Below are positions 52,346-63,868 of a DNA stretch of 64,000 nt, in pieces. The position numbers and the translations under genes are program-made. Numbering within the stretch: the stretch's first letter is position 1; every line of letters begins with the position of its first letter. The notes beneath the pieces were generated by a model, which was not told the DNA's origin, made no database searches, and saw only the letters and a list, made by a program, of their open reading frames with translations. The DNA comes from Spisula solida (taxonomy: Eukaryota; Mollusca; Bivalvia; Venerida; Mactridae): positions 8,754,720 through 8,818,719 of the forward strand of contig OX365950.1 in NCBI GenBank assembly GCA_947247005.1, written 5' to 3'.

Positions 52346-53466
52346 TACGAGGGGTGCCCCACTTATATTTGAACACCGTTGAACATCCGATATTTTCATG
52401 CATACCCTAAATAAATGAAATAACTCTTTTGAATCTCGTAAATTAATGTGTCAGGTATTATATGCATTCACTATTTGGTTTGTTTGCAATATTATTTGAG
52501 CCGACATCAGCTATTTTAAATAGGGTGTAGATTTGAGGTTTTTGAAGGTCAAATGCTCCTTAAGAAGCACTAAGAATGTGTTTAAAGATCATTGTTGTAT
52601 CCTTTTTGTGAAGATTATCCGTATTTGTCGTCACTAGAAGGTCGTTTTATGTCCTGTTGCTCTAATATGTGAAATTACACAAAATATTATAAAATGCCAT
52701 AAAGTGACGATTCCTTCATTAATAGTACCCATCGGTTGTATGATAAGTAGGTTAAATCCAATAACCAAAATGGATATTTCAATGAAAGGAGGAGTATCCT
52801 TCAGAACTATCACTCAAGTAATTTCGAAAATGGTGAATGCCAAACTCTGAAAATAAATCGTTGTTCACAAGCAATTTTACCAAAAAATACAAGGGAGACA
52901 ATCGTCTGTAACCCCTGTATATGCTATAACGAAACTGTAATTTCGATAACTTTGTCACCTCTGATGAGACCATGCTTTATCATTGAGCTATTTACGGTAA
53001 GAGAACATATTGCTTTTTGAGAAACGCTACGAGACTACCAAAAATTTTATATTCGTTAAGCAACATGAGTTTGCGCCCGGTTGCATGACTTGAGTTGTTG
53101 TTTGTTAAAACAAATAAAATCGAACTCATATTTATTCCATCGAGGGAAAAAGTTGCGTTCTGTACTATACTCTTAACGTTTAAAATCGTTTTTTTGACAA
53201 GATGTGTGCCACATCTCTTTCCTGACGATGATGCCTGGAACATTGTGTACTGGTCAAGACTCAGCTTCATACCCCACCACAATCACAACAATAGATACCT
53301 TAAGAATACAAATTCCAAGTATATTACACCAGAGTAGTAAATACCGAAGTCTTACTAACATGCATTCATAGACTTTAGAATCTTAAAGACATTTCGATTA
53401 AAGCGTGTCAAAATGAAAATATCGGATGTTCAACTCTGTTCAAATATAAGTGGGACACCTCTCGTA
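52346..53466. mobile_element. Tc1/mariner-like element, ~1.1 kb, TA-flanked
   Basis: Left end CGAGGGGTGCCCCACTTATA from 52348 and right end CGAGAGGTGTCCCACTTATA (minus strand, from 53464) are inverted over about 52 bp, including GTTGAACATCCGATATTTTC. TA lies at both outer borders (52346-52347 and 53465-53466). Minus-strand frames of 64 and 96 codons inside lack a recognisable DDE transposase, so it is non-autonomous or heavily decayed. Confidence 0.7.
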
Positions 53467-53489
53467 CTTGTGCCGTTTTGTGAAACTTT

Positions 53490-53890
53490 ATATTAATTTT
53501 GTATGTGCCATTCTGCAATTCGTTGTCCAGTTCAAGGCTTCTTCGTATATTTCAAAATTGCAAATACTCTATGTCTGTTGTGGCTTGTCCTAGTGGTGTG
53601 TGTGTTTACCGGATGTTAATTTCTTACTAACTGGCTCTTGCTCCGTTTTAGTTTGGCTGACTGAAGCAGCAGGCTTTCGGGATGGGATGTCCGGTTTTGT
53701 ATTACATGTTCCTGTGCTAGTTTTTTATGTTGGGCATAATCTGCGCCTTTCCGAGTTAATTTGTATATGCTCTGTGCCATTTTGTTCTCGTGTGTCCTTT
53801 CGTGCCCCGCTGTTTCTGTTGGGCGTTGCTACTTCCGGTAGTTTCGCATTTTTGTCGTGTGTTTGCCGGGTGTTTGTCAGGTAGCAAATT
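53490..53890 (+). repeat. Second long family A copy
   Basis: TTTTGTATGTGCCATTCTGC, GGCTTTCGGGATGGGATGTC and following sequence repeat the left part of 51980-52290. The 94-codon frame inside is a by-product of the repeat. Confidence 0.55.
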
Positions 53891-54455
53891 CACACATGGT
53901 CCCGCTGTGCTGATAAAGTTCGTTTCCAAGTCTATGTTCTTATCAGTGAGACAGAAATAAAGAACACAATGATAAGAACAAAACACTATTTAGGTTTAGA
54001 AATACGGACTGTTTCATAAAAATGCAATTTCGGACAGGGTTAACTCCCCTAAACCATAACAATAAAAATATCTTTGAAAGTAAAAAAAACACCATGTTGT
54101 TGAGTGAAAAATTGATTTGTTTTGTGTTTTTTTAATTAGACGATTAATCTAAAATTCAAATTTACCATAAAACAAATAATTTGCACCTACGCGTGAACTT
54201 GATGTTTCGTGGTTCAATGAACGGCTGTTGTTATTTAGTCCTGTGAAAGTCAATACCATGTACACAAAATTGCATGCAAAACCACGTGTTTACTTATAAG
54301 TTTTGCCGAGTGTATATGGAATTATAGCTTGATTTGAACTACAATTCCGTTTACAGTGGAGTTTTCAACCTTAATTAATCAATAATTTCTCAGTATTCAC
54401 TTTTTTGACCGGGGCTGAATGTTCTGTGGAGCTAGAAGTTATTATTTCGTACTTG
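53891..54455. other. Gene-free DNA
   Basis: No recognisable content. Confidence 0.4.
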
Positions 54456-54459
54456 CTGG

Positions 54460-55300
54460 TTGTCCTCTAACTATTTCGTTCGCGCGGATTCGGATCCTAC
54501 CCGGTTCGTTCAGGGGTTTATGAACAGCTGTGGAGTTATTGAAGTATTTTTCTATTACTGTTTTTTTAAAGTTTTTTTAAGTTCCTAGTGCCCTATCGTC
54601 CCCTGCGGTCATGTAGCGTTGTTTATTACGTCATATATCGACATGTTCAATAACGTCATTTTACTTAATCTACTTAAATAATTTACTTATTTAAACTAGG
54701 TCATCCGGCTGGAGTGTCCATTGTGGTTATGTGGCGGGGTTGCTTTTTATTGCTGAAACTAGGTCATTCAGCAGAAACTATGCCTTTCAACGCGTTAATA
54801 ATGTTAATTTTTTGGGGCTTAAGGCAGCTAAAGCTATGTAGTTCAGCAGTTTTACAGTTGTAACTAGGTCATTCAGTGTCGGCATTATGCCTTTTATTTG
54901 CTGAAACTTTACCATTTAGCTTTTTAACAGCTGGGACTAGGGCTGATTATTTTCTTGGATGGGGTGTGTTGGGCACTTCTTCGTTTTAGAATTTCTGACA
55001 GCTAAAACTAGGCATAAGTAGTCGTTTTGCTGCGGAAACGAGGTCATTCCGCTAGGGCAATTAAGTCTTTTGAATGCTGAAACTCATAATTCATTAAACC
55101 TTTCGACAGCTTGGACTTGGGCGGACCTTTGCTTGTTTAGTTGGGCATTGCGCTATGTATGTGTTTTGATGTTTCCTGTGCTCGGTTGGTTCAGTTGGGC
55201 ATTGCGCTTTGTGTGTTCTTAATGTTTTCTGTACTCGGCTGGTTAAGTTGAGTGCTGCCTTCCCTGTCTGGCTTAATATAATCTTTTTGTACCTGACCTT
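54460..55300 (+). repeat. Longest family A copy with degenerate internal repeats
   Basis: The left part (TTTCGTTCGCGCGGATTCGG, CCTACCCGGTTCG) matches 12800-13110. The middle has four spaced versions of GAAACTAGGTCATTCAGC (about 54708, 54764, 54860 and 55025). The right part has two core-like endings (TTGGGCATTGCGCT; TTTTCTGTACTCGGCTGGTT; GCTGCCTTCCCTGTCTGGCT). This copy gives the best idea of the full unit, about 800 bp. No ORF. Confidence 0.5.
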
Positions 55301-55597
55301 TCGAGTATAGATGAGATAATGTATTAGTTGTCTAACTCAAACCCTTTTCTCTTTTTCTTTATTCTGCCTCAGTCCGTAAAAAATAAATTAAATTTTAGTA
55401 AATAATCTGTAGTTTAATATACATATTACCGAATATTAACCATTAAGATACCAACAAATTGAGCATGCATGTACTAACCATAACTGTTATTTTCTTATGT
55501 AAGGAAATACAATTTATAAACGTACGCATGAACATGTATGTTTTATGAGTATGAGACCGCTATTGTCATCATTGTGACAATAGGGAGGTTACATAGC

Positions 55598-55760
55598 GAA
55601 CGTGTACGACTACTTGTACGTTACAATCTCGAGTTTCTTGTTCGAACGTAAACCTGTGTGATATGTCACACAAATTACTTTTATCTGTCACACGTTTTTA
55701 CGAGAAGAAGCTACACATAAAATGGATGTCTAAATACTCAAACGTTAGTCGTACACGTTC
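55598..55760. repeat. Inverted repeat, 15-bp perfect arms
   Basis: GAACGTGTACGACTA (55598-55612) is inverted at 55746-55760. Two smaller palindromes occur nearby: CTATTGTC..GACAATAG and GTGTGATATGTCACAC. Probably a small foldback element. Confidence 0.45.
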
Positions 55761-55939
55761 CACATTGCAATCCACAACCTCTCTTTTACCTGTCAGCGTC
55801 GTTTAACTTCTTGACCAAACATAATACCATGTCATTCGTTTCCTCTATTTTAGCTTCTAGATGAGCCCTGTAAGAAAGGTCAAAATAATAAAGACTAGAA
55901 ATTCGTGCCCTCGGGCAAATTATGTCGAGCCTCGGCTAC

Positions 55940-56465
55940 AACTTAAATTAGCCTTCAATGTGACCTTTGACCTTCAACTGTGACCTTGACTTGAACCTGG
56001 GGGTTGGACATGACACTCCGCCTCATGGAGGTTAACATTCATGCCAAATATAAGAAAGATTGGTCAATGTATGACAAAGGTATGGTCAGGACAAGCTTCA
56101 ATTTGACCTTTGACCTCCAACTGTGACCTTGACCTTTGAGATAGGAACCTGGGGGATGGGCATGACACTCCTCCTCATGGAGGTGAACATTCATGCCAAC
56201 TATAAGCAACATTGGTCAAAGCATGACAAAGTTATGGTCCGGACAAGCTTCAATTTGACCTTTGACCTACAACTGTGACCTTGACCTTTGTGATAGAAAC
56301 CTGGGGGTTAGGCATGACACTCCTCCTCATGGAGGTGAATTTTCATGCCATATATAAGCAACATTGGTCAAAGCATGACAGAGTTATGGTCCGGACAAAA
56401 TCAGGCGGACGCACGGACGGACGCACGGACGCACGGACGCACGCACGCACGCACACCAAAAGTGG
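55940..56465. repeat. Pearl-like element: three ~145-bp units and ACGG/ACGC tract
   Basis: Three units start near 55953, 56096 and 56248, each with TTTGACCTTTGACCT.CAACT, GTGACCTTGAC, CCTGGGGG.T, CATGACACTCC.CCTCATGGA and CATTGGTCAA words. A GGACGCACGG/ACGCACGC tract (about 56405-56453) follows. Tandem core plus ACGG-like microsatellite is the signature of pearl/CvA elements of bivalves. Confidence 0.65.
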
Positions 56466-57115
56466 CGACTAAGTCTCGCTAACCTCAAGCGGGCTCGACA
56501 AAAACGTCATGGATGATCCGCGGTGTTGATTGAACAAACACTAGTCATTTTTGTTATGGTGTGCTCCTAAATAATTTATGCTACATTATTATGTTTTAGT
56601 TGTCGAAGGATTAAAAACAATTACTTCATTTGTTAAACAACACGTCCATTTGCAATCATTAGAAAAACCTAATTAATAATCGGACGCATAGCTATGGTGC
56701 AAGGCGGACAGAAACTTTATCAAATAGTAGGAATAAAGCAGGACATTTTCATATAACATCCGAATTTGTTGCAAAATACTCGTAATAAAAATCGTGCGTC
56801 TACTTACTTTTCAATTTATGAAGAGGTTAATTAAGGACAGGTAATATTTGATAAATGTTGATGAAACATAATAATGAGTAACGGTTTTGATAGTGTTCCT
56901 AAATATATTTTAGAGGTAGAAGAGTTATGGTTGTAGTTTCTTCTGGTTATTGTTGGAATACAAATACATTTTTACCAACCAATTAAAGTAACGGAGTATA
57001 ATCTATAGTGAGATTGAGCATTTTCTTTCAAAAGCATTTTATACTTAAAATTGAAATGTGTTGGATACAATAAGCAAAGTAGTATGATGCACTATATGTT
57101 CCCTTGAAGTAAAAC
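56466..57115. other. Gene-free DNA
   Basis: Nothing recognised. Confidence 0.4.
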
Positions 57116-57460
57116 AAACAAGAGCAATGCTCACATGGCCATCCCCGCCGTATATGATTGCCACTAATGGGTGTAAAATAGAAACAGGACTAGATATACA
57201 AAGAAGGAAAGATATGTTAGGGAATAAAGTAAAGAGTTAATAAATGAAATGGAACCATAGAAGGAAAATGTTTTGGTTGATCATCCCCATATTTGCAATT
57301 TGTCGAAAAAATGTAAGGACCATACTGACAAAAATGTCTATAAATCATCAAATTTAATTTAACTTTTAAAATGAAATGATATCCCATGTGCCTAATAGTT
57401 ATATTAATAAAAACAAAATCAATCACAAGCAGAAGATGCTTTTTAAGATAATTATGTTCA

Positions 57461-57636
57461 TACAGTCAGATCTCTATATAACAACATCCGATATACTGAC
57501 AAATTCATTATACTGACATCAAATTTGGGGACAAAAGTATTAAAATGCTCTTTATATCCACAGTATACTGACATATTCGTTACAACGACATTTTTCTTGG
57601 AAACAAACAGCGTCGTTGTATCGAGATCTGACTGTA
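57461..57636. mobile_element. Pogo/Tigger-like MITE, 176 bp
   Basis: TACAGTCAGATCTCTATATA at the left and CGTTGTATCGAGATCTGACT followed by GTA at the right are inverted. TA borders both sides. The wording matches TIRs common to pogo-type MITEs. A worn relative lies at 40025-40152. Confidence 0.65.
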
Positions 57637-57984
57637 TAGTTATATTACCAACATAGTTGTAAACTTTTGTGAGTTTTTCATTCTACAAAATATATAATGT
57701 CTAAATTCCTGAATAAAACTTGAATCAATGGGCATATATCACAATCAATTGCCCAAACATTTTCTTTATACTGTTATACACATACTTAGACCGAATAAAA
57801 TACAGGTTCACCTTGAAATTATCAAGATATAACATTTTGTATGACCCCACCCACCATGCTTTCACGCTGAATAAATTCCGATAATGTAATTTTTTTTTTA
57901 AATATGTTCCACCATATAACAGTATCAATGCATGATTAAATACAAAGTATTACATAAACATTTAAAAAAATAAAAAAAAAGAAT

Positions 57985-58395
57985 TGGCCCCAGTAGGGTT
58001 TGAACCCATGACCCTCAAGAATTTGTCAAAATTATTTCTAAATTAAACAAAGGGAGATAATTTCCAAACTGGGCCATATAGAGTTATGGTTCTTGATAAC
58101 TGCACTTCTCCTAGTTGCTGTCTATTCACCTAGCAGGTTTCAAGTCAATACCTCAAATAGTTTTAGAGTTATGCTCTGGAGAAAAACATGTTTTTAAATT
58201 AAAGAAGAGGAGATAATTTCAAAACTGGGCCATATAGAGTTATGGTTCTTAGTCACTGCACTTCCCCTAGTCGCCATCTATTCACATACCAAGTTTCAAG
58301 TCGATACCTCAAATAGTTGAAGTGTTATGCTCCGGACAAGATATGGGACGGACGGAGGCATACTATTACTATATCCCTTCGCCTTCGGCGGGGGG
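57985..58395. repeat. Pearl-like element: two ~156-bp units
   Basis: Units beginning GGAGATAATTTC at 58053 and 58209 share AACTGGGCCATATAGAGTTA, TGCACTTC.CCTAGT, CAAGTC.ATACCTCAAATAG and AG.GTTATGCTC.GGA. They are preceded by a tRNA-like GGTTTGAACCC block (minus-strand B-box form) and followed by GGGACGGACGG, then CCTTCGCCTTCGGCGGGGGG. Confidence 0.6.
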
Positions 58396-59150
58396 AGGGG
58401 GGGGGGTAAAAATAAATATCAATAACAAGAATTTATTTAAGCATTACAGCGCTTTCATTGCAAATCTTGCTCGTTAACAAACAAAGTCAACATGACACTA
58501 AAAGTCAAAGTTTGTTGTTTGAGACTTAGTCCATATAATAAGAAACAAACTCATATGGTGAAATAATCATGAAACATATGTATGAACTTGTATCATGCGA
58601 AATTTCAATGACCTTGCAAACCGGAAGCAGAAAAATGACAATGTTTCTTGAATATATTTTAAATGGTACATTTTCCAGTCAAAAACTAAATAAGGGTTAC
58701 AATGTAAGCATAGTATGCATTTTGGCTCGTGACATTTGAGTTTGTGAACGAATACTGATAGACACACACATTCTTTGAAACAAACTATTTTAAAAGGGTG
58801 GCTCTTTTTTAACGAGTTGGAAGTGTTATGCTACAGTGATAGTATACATACAACACAAGTCTGTTTGCTACGGCCCTTTAATTTTCTTAAAAAATCAAAA
58901 TTATTGTTTACCACCTCCACTCACTTTTGTTCTCACTCCGTTCACTTAAGATTTTCGCTACTTTTCAGTTGAGTTAAGCTACAAATCGGTGTAAATAAGA
59001 CGTATTGAATGCGTCTGACTATAGATCAACCACGAGTTTTGAGCCGTGGCGGGAGATTACACTATTTACTATTTAGTCATGGTATGTGAATATACTGGTT
59101 GGGATACAATTAAAATGCGTTGATTTATATTTTTGTATGACATGACATTG
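58396..59150. other. Gene-free DNA
   Basis: Short ORFs only; no family motif. Confidence 0.4.
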
Positions 59151-59153
59151 TCA

Positions 59154-59233
59154 GTATCGCTGGCTCAATCGGTAGAGAGCTTGATTTGCAGTCTAAGATA
59201 TGCGGGTTCAAGTCCTGATAACTCCACTTTTTT
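59154..59233 (+). pseudogene. tRNA-like sequence with pol III signals
   Basis: A-box TGGCTCAATCGG (59161-59172), B-box GGTTCAAGTCC (59205-59215) and a T6 terminator (59228-59233) are well formed. The anticodon arm would show TTGCAG (GCA or TGC). The acceptor stem and part of the anticodon stem do not pair properly, so this is a decayed tRNA gene or a SINE head rather than a working tRNA. Confidence 0.45.
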
Positions 59234-59589
59234 CTCAACTACATATTTTTGTTTCTTTTTCATCAAGAACATGATGGCATTGTTTAAAGGTCATTTTATT
59301 ATTATGACTGTTCAATCTACATGCAATGAGTTTTTATGTTTCGCTGTTTTCAATTCTTTCCACGGACCCAGTATTACTTTACCTTTTACTGGGTCCAATA
59401 CTTAAACGTGTGTCAAAGATTTTCGACTTGGTGTATTGGTTGCACAGCGTATAAACGACTGTATGTCAATGTAGGATGTCGTGATTGGATTTAAATGATT
59501 GGAGTAAAAAACACAACACAGTTGGTGGAATAATGTAAACTACTAAGGTAATAAACAAAAACATAATGACAAGTTGTACATATTTATTA

Positions 59590-59740
59590 TTACAATTAAC
59601 TTTCCGACCAATGGCCATTCCATCGGTCTGGACATATTTGGTGTCATGAAAATGGAAAACATTATTATCTAAAACAGTCTCGATCATTTGGAGGACATGG
59701 GAAGATGGTAAAAGTGGTGATGTTCTAGATCTCAGTCCTT
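59590..59740 (-). pseudogene. Penelope-like reverse-transcriptase fragment
   Basis: The minus frame reads TVLDNNVFHFHDTKYVQTDG followed by MAIG, with an RTSPLLPSS segment before it. Penelope-like elements carry the pattern '...LDNN.F.F....Y.Q..G.A.G' at this RT position. The following conserved AP segment is lost. Fragment only, abutting the element that starts at 59766. Confidence 0.6.
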
Positions 59741-59763
59741 CTTCACAAGCTAAAATGCCTTCT

Positions 59764-61098
59764 TACCCCAATCACACGGATCTCGAATCAGCCGGAATTG
59801 GCCCGAATGAGTAGGAATGAAGAAAGAATAAAAATTCGAAACACATTCCGAATAGTAATTCCATTTGACCAACATTATTTCAGCCTTGACGAAATGCCGT
59901 TGGAATACTTCAAATACAATTCGAATACAATTCAAAAAAAATTCGAACATAACTCGAATAGCACTGGAATACGCCTGGAATGATAGTGGCGAACGTGCAT
60001 TCATATGTTTTCACGATACGGTACACACAAGCATTCGACCGTTTTGCACGGGATTTTGCACGTAATTGTACACGGGTAAGGTGTTTAAGGTGGAACCACA
60101 CTATAAAAAAAGTTCCTAACCCATATACAAGTTTGGTATCATAGTAAACTTTGATTTAGTCCCAATTCAATGTCGCGTCTTATGTCTCCGTGCGCGTTCC
60201 CATGACGTTACTATGACGTCATGTAGTTTTTTGACGGGTGGAATTTTTGCAATTAGTCGAAACGTCAGATATTTTTGAAAACACCAAAATGCCAGGTACG
60301 ACGTTTTTCCCACTTTGTTAGCACGTTATTAGATTAAGTGTAAATATATTAACGTGAATTGATTTGCAGTTACATAATGCGTCGAATGATACCAACTAAT
60401 TACCTGTCGTGTAACTATGAAGCCCTGTGTGTGCTATTTCTTGCTTCCTGTGCCTTCCACAGAACGACGTCAAAACGCGTTTTCCATGGTAACTTCATGA
60501 CGTCATAGTAACGTCATGGGAACGCGCACGGAGATATAAGACGCGACATTGAATTGGGAATAAATCAAAGTTTACTATGATACCAAACTTGTATATGGGT
60601 TAGAAACCTTTTTTATAGTGTGGTTCCACCTTAATAAAAGTACTTATACTGTTTTAAGTAATGTTTCGAATGCTGCCAGAATACCCTAGGAATATTTAAA
60701 ATGTAATCATTATATAGGAAGAATACACATCGATCGCCTTTCGATATTTCACCCGACTTCGAATGCATCCCGACAGTTTTGAACATGCGCAAAACATTCG
60801 AAGTACGAGTTCAAATAGAAAAAGACGGAATCTTTGAAGAATGCACTTCGATTAAACAAGAATACGACTCGAATTTTACATTCCGGCTATTCCGAGGTCA
60901 TATGATCTGGAATATTTGAGTGAATATACATTTTAGCTTTAGATCATTTGAAAACATTCAAAATTACCAGTATAAACTATTATTATATGGAATGAACTCG
61001 GAATCCAAACGGAATATACTTCGAATATACAAGAATGTACCCCGAATCGCCATTCCTACGGCATTCCGGCTCATTCCGACTCTCGTGTGATTGGGGTA
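59764..61098. mobile_element. TA-flanked TIR element with a nested MITE
   Basis: The left end CCCCAATCACACG (from 59766) is inverted at the right end CGTGTGATTGGGG (to 61096), with TA on each side. Inner parts contain many GAATxCxAATTCGAAT-like words on both halves and a shared GGAAT..GCCGGAAT block. Without the nested 550-bp MITE the element is about 780 bp. No transposase. Confidence 0.65.
60085..60634. mobile_element. TTAA-flanked MITE with ~137-bp TIRs, nested
   Basis: Both ends carry AAGGTGGAACCACACTATAA continuing for about 137 bp at roughly 95% identity, including CATATACAAGTTTGGTATCA and CCGTGCGCGTTCCCATGACG. TTAA stands at both borders, as for piggyBac-type insertion, although the TIR wording is not the classical piggyBac one. 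Inner 250 bp without a recognisable frame. Arm similarity suggests recent activity. Confidence 0.75.
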
Positions 61099-62141
61099 TA
61101 TAATTATGCCCCCTTTTGGACTAAGAAATGCTTATTTGTTCACCTTCATGGCCCAGTGGACCTACATATGAATAAGTAACTGTCATGCATTTCGTCAAAA
61201 TTATCACCCTTGTTCGACTTAGAAGCCCAAACCTCTACACAGCAGAGGGTAATGCTGCTTATAGGACGCATTTTGTTTTGAATATTTAATGATTATACTA
61301 TCCTAGCATGGCACTGGGAATAGTGGAGCGCGCTGTTCGTGGACAGCTCTTGTTATAACCAAGTTTTCGTTATTGACGAGTTTGTTTTAAAGGTGCTGCC
61401 TCACAGATTTTTGTATATCGTGATTTTCTAACCTAACCAAGTATTGATGTAATACAAAGCCAATGACGGTTGCTTTATGAAAAATTTGGTGCAAATATGC
61501 AATTTTAACCACTCTCGATATCGCCCACTGAGTATTTTTTCTTGAAAATTTTCCTTCCAACATGCTTTATGAATTATGTAATTCACACGTGATCGAACTG
61601 TAACATCAACAAACTACAGCGTAAACATCAATAAGTTATTTGGTTCGTTTTTCCATTCGTTTTCATCAAATGCGAACAAATTTCAGGCAACTTAATTAAT
61701 AGTAGTGTTAATTCTATAGGGTATTAATACCCTATATATTTTTTGATGTAAAAATACTGGATAACTACAAAATGCCGATGTTTTGCAAGTTATTTTAGAT
61801 GTCAGTGTGGTTGTTTATGGCATATACAGGCAACTATACCAAATTAACGCGAATATTTGACAATTTTATTTTATTTTTACAATACACAAAAACGTCAGGC
61901 ACTCACTTTAAGTGAGTTCAACTGTAATCTGATATCAAAATGTTTACGGAGGTTTGAGGAGGTCAATAATCGTGATCAGTTTATTTTACCTTATTTTACA
62001 TCTATCATGCAAAAACTATTATTCGGTGAAATGGTAGTATTTAATATTTGCGTCTAATAACATATTGTATTCAGAAAAAAACTTCACCACTGGTTGTAAC
62101 AGATACTTCACCAATTAATATCTAGTGACATTGTTACTTAC
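61099..62141. other. Gene-free DNA
   Basis: No further exon of the minus-strand coiled-coil gene could be recognised here, though small exons could be missed. Confidence 0.35.
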
Positions 62142-63868
62142 ATTTCAGCATTTGTTGCTGCAAGTTGTTCCTGTAACTGTTTTTCCGTCTCTTCAAATTT
62201 TGATCTGAATATATTAATAATTATAAACAAGTGTTAACACTATATAAAATGGTATGGCTAAGTTCTACATTCCTTAGTCTTTTGACAGGATAGTCTTGAA
62301 TTGAATTTAGCAAATAGAGGAGCATTCCATGAATGGTTATGAATAACAAAGCAAATTTTGAAAATACTGAATTGCTTATAATTTTGATTACGCATATCCC
62401 TGTTCCAATTTTGACATCAATATGTGCAGTCCAAATTTAAAGATGAAACCCGAGTGTTCCGACGTTTGTATACCGATATGTATGATATAATCTTTGAAAA
62501 TAATTTAGGTATTTAGTTTCGACTAGAACTTACATTTTAGATAGTTCATCGTGCAGTCGCTTCTTTAACTTTTCATTTTCGGTTGTTATGGCATCCATTT
62601 TGGCTCTGAATTTTGGAAACAAATCAACAGCTAAATAGTATGGTGATCATTAGTCATAATCAAAATATTTTTATAGATATGTCATGTGGATACAGTAATG
62701 CAAACATTCATAGTCTCTGACAGCTGTTTCACGAGCCAAATAAAATCGCAATTCAACAACTCAGGACATAAAGACATATAGGACCATGGGAACATGATTG
62801 TCAAACAATAACGATGCATACAGATGATGGTGAGTATTTAACGGACTAACATAAATAAGGTGTTATACCTATTGGTATACGAACATGATAAAATCCTACT
62901 GAAGTCAGTAACGAATGCACACATATTAAAGACAACACTGCAAAGCAATGGACAATACTTCGGCGGCGAACACACTTCGAGATACTAGATATTCTGCATT
63001 ACCAAATATTCGTTACATATACAAATGATATAATGCACGAACAAGGTGTTTGAGAAACATACCTTCTATATATTAGCTATTTACTTGTCCGTAAAAGTGC
63101 GTGCCAGAATAGCGTTTGTACAGATCAACTGATCTGTCCTTAAACTGTGTCTTAGTTTCAGTGATTTGGCCTGTTTGTAAAATATCAATATGCGAAATAT
63201 ATATTAAAAAGGGCATACGGCATTCTGTATAGTTATGTTACCGTTTAGTTTAATGTCATATGCACATTTTATTTTTAGCGCCTCAAACATTATGTGGTTG
63301 TGAATAAAAACACAAAAAGCATCTATACAAATGTACAATAAACATACTATTCGGTTAAAATGCAATATCTGTTCGAATGATAATGAAAGTGTCAAATAGG
63401 TGTCATTGGTATGAACATAATTATAATGCTATGCTTACTGTATCCAACTAATTTCAATTTTAAGAAAACAAAATTAAAAAGGCATGCACTATCTCACGAT
63501 AGATTAGACTCCGTATCCTTAAATACGTAGATATATTGTATACATGTATGCATTTCAGACAGAGAACCATACCTCTAGTATTCAATGTCGTATGTACATG
63601 TATTTAAATGTATAACTAAGATATTTTATTGTGTATTAACAGTAAAGTCTATACAAAATGCATACGTAGAAATGTATTATTAGCTTAAATATTTAAAACG
63701 ATCAATATTCGTTGGCACATCGACAAAAGTCATTTGTATAACACGGAAGTAATGTCTGATTGTTTGACAAACTGTTAAAAGGCTAAAAGTAACTATAAAG
63801 AGTTAATAAAGTAAAAATGTTACTTGTGCGCTGCTCCTGACTCCAAATCCTGCAATCTTTGGTTCAAT
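62142..63868 (-). CDS. Partial coiled-coil protein gene, three small exons
   Basis: On the minus strand three short exons are framed by AG...GT signals: 63824-63868 (45 nt, donor GTAACA), 62534-62605 (72 nt, donor GTAAGT) and 62142-62204 (63 nt, donor GTAAGT). All begin with A and keep the same phase, so they join or skip without frameshift. They encode LNQRLQDLESGAAH, AKMDAITTENEKLKKRLHDE and SKFEETEKQLQEQLAATNAE, strongly charged heptad-type sequence of a coiled coil. The direct joining of the second and third is consistent; other exons may lie between. Neither gene end is in view. Coiled-coil rods of this kind occur in many proteins, so no function is assigned. Confidence 0.55.

Noticed and set aside
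53600..53884. 94-codon ORF with Cys/Val-rich stretches
   Set aside because: Lies wholly inside a dispersed family A copy.
59154..59233. Functional tRNA gene
   Set aside because: Pol III boxes and terminator are good, but the acceptor and anticodon stems do not pair; kept only as tRNA-like.
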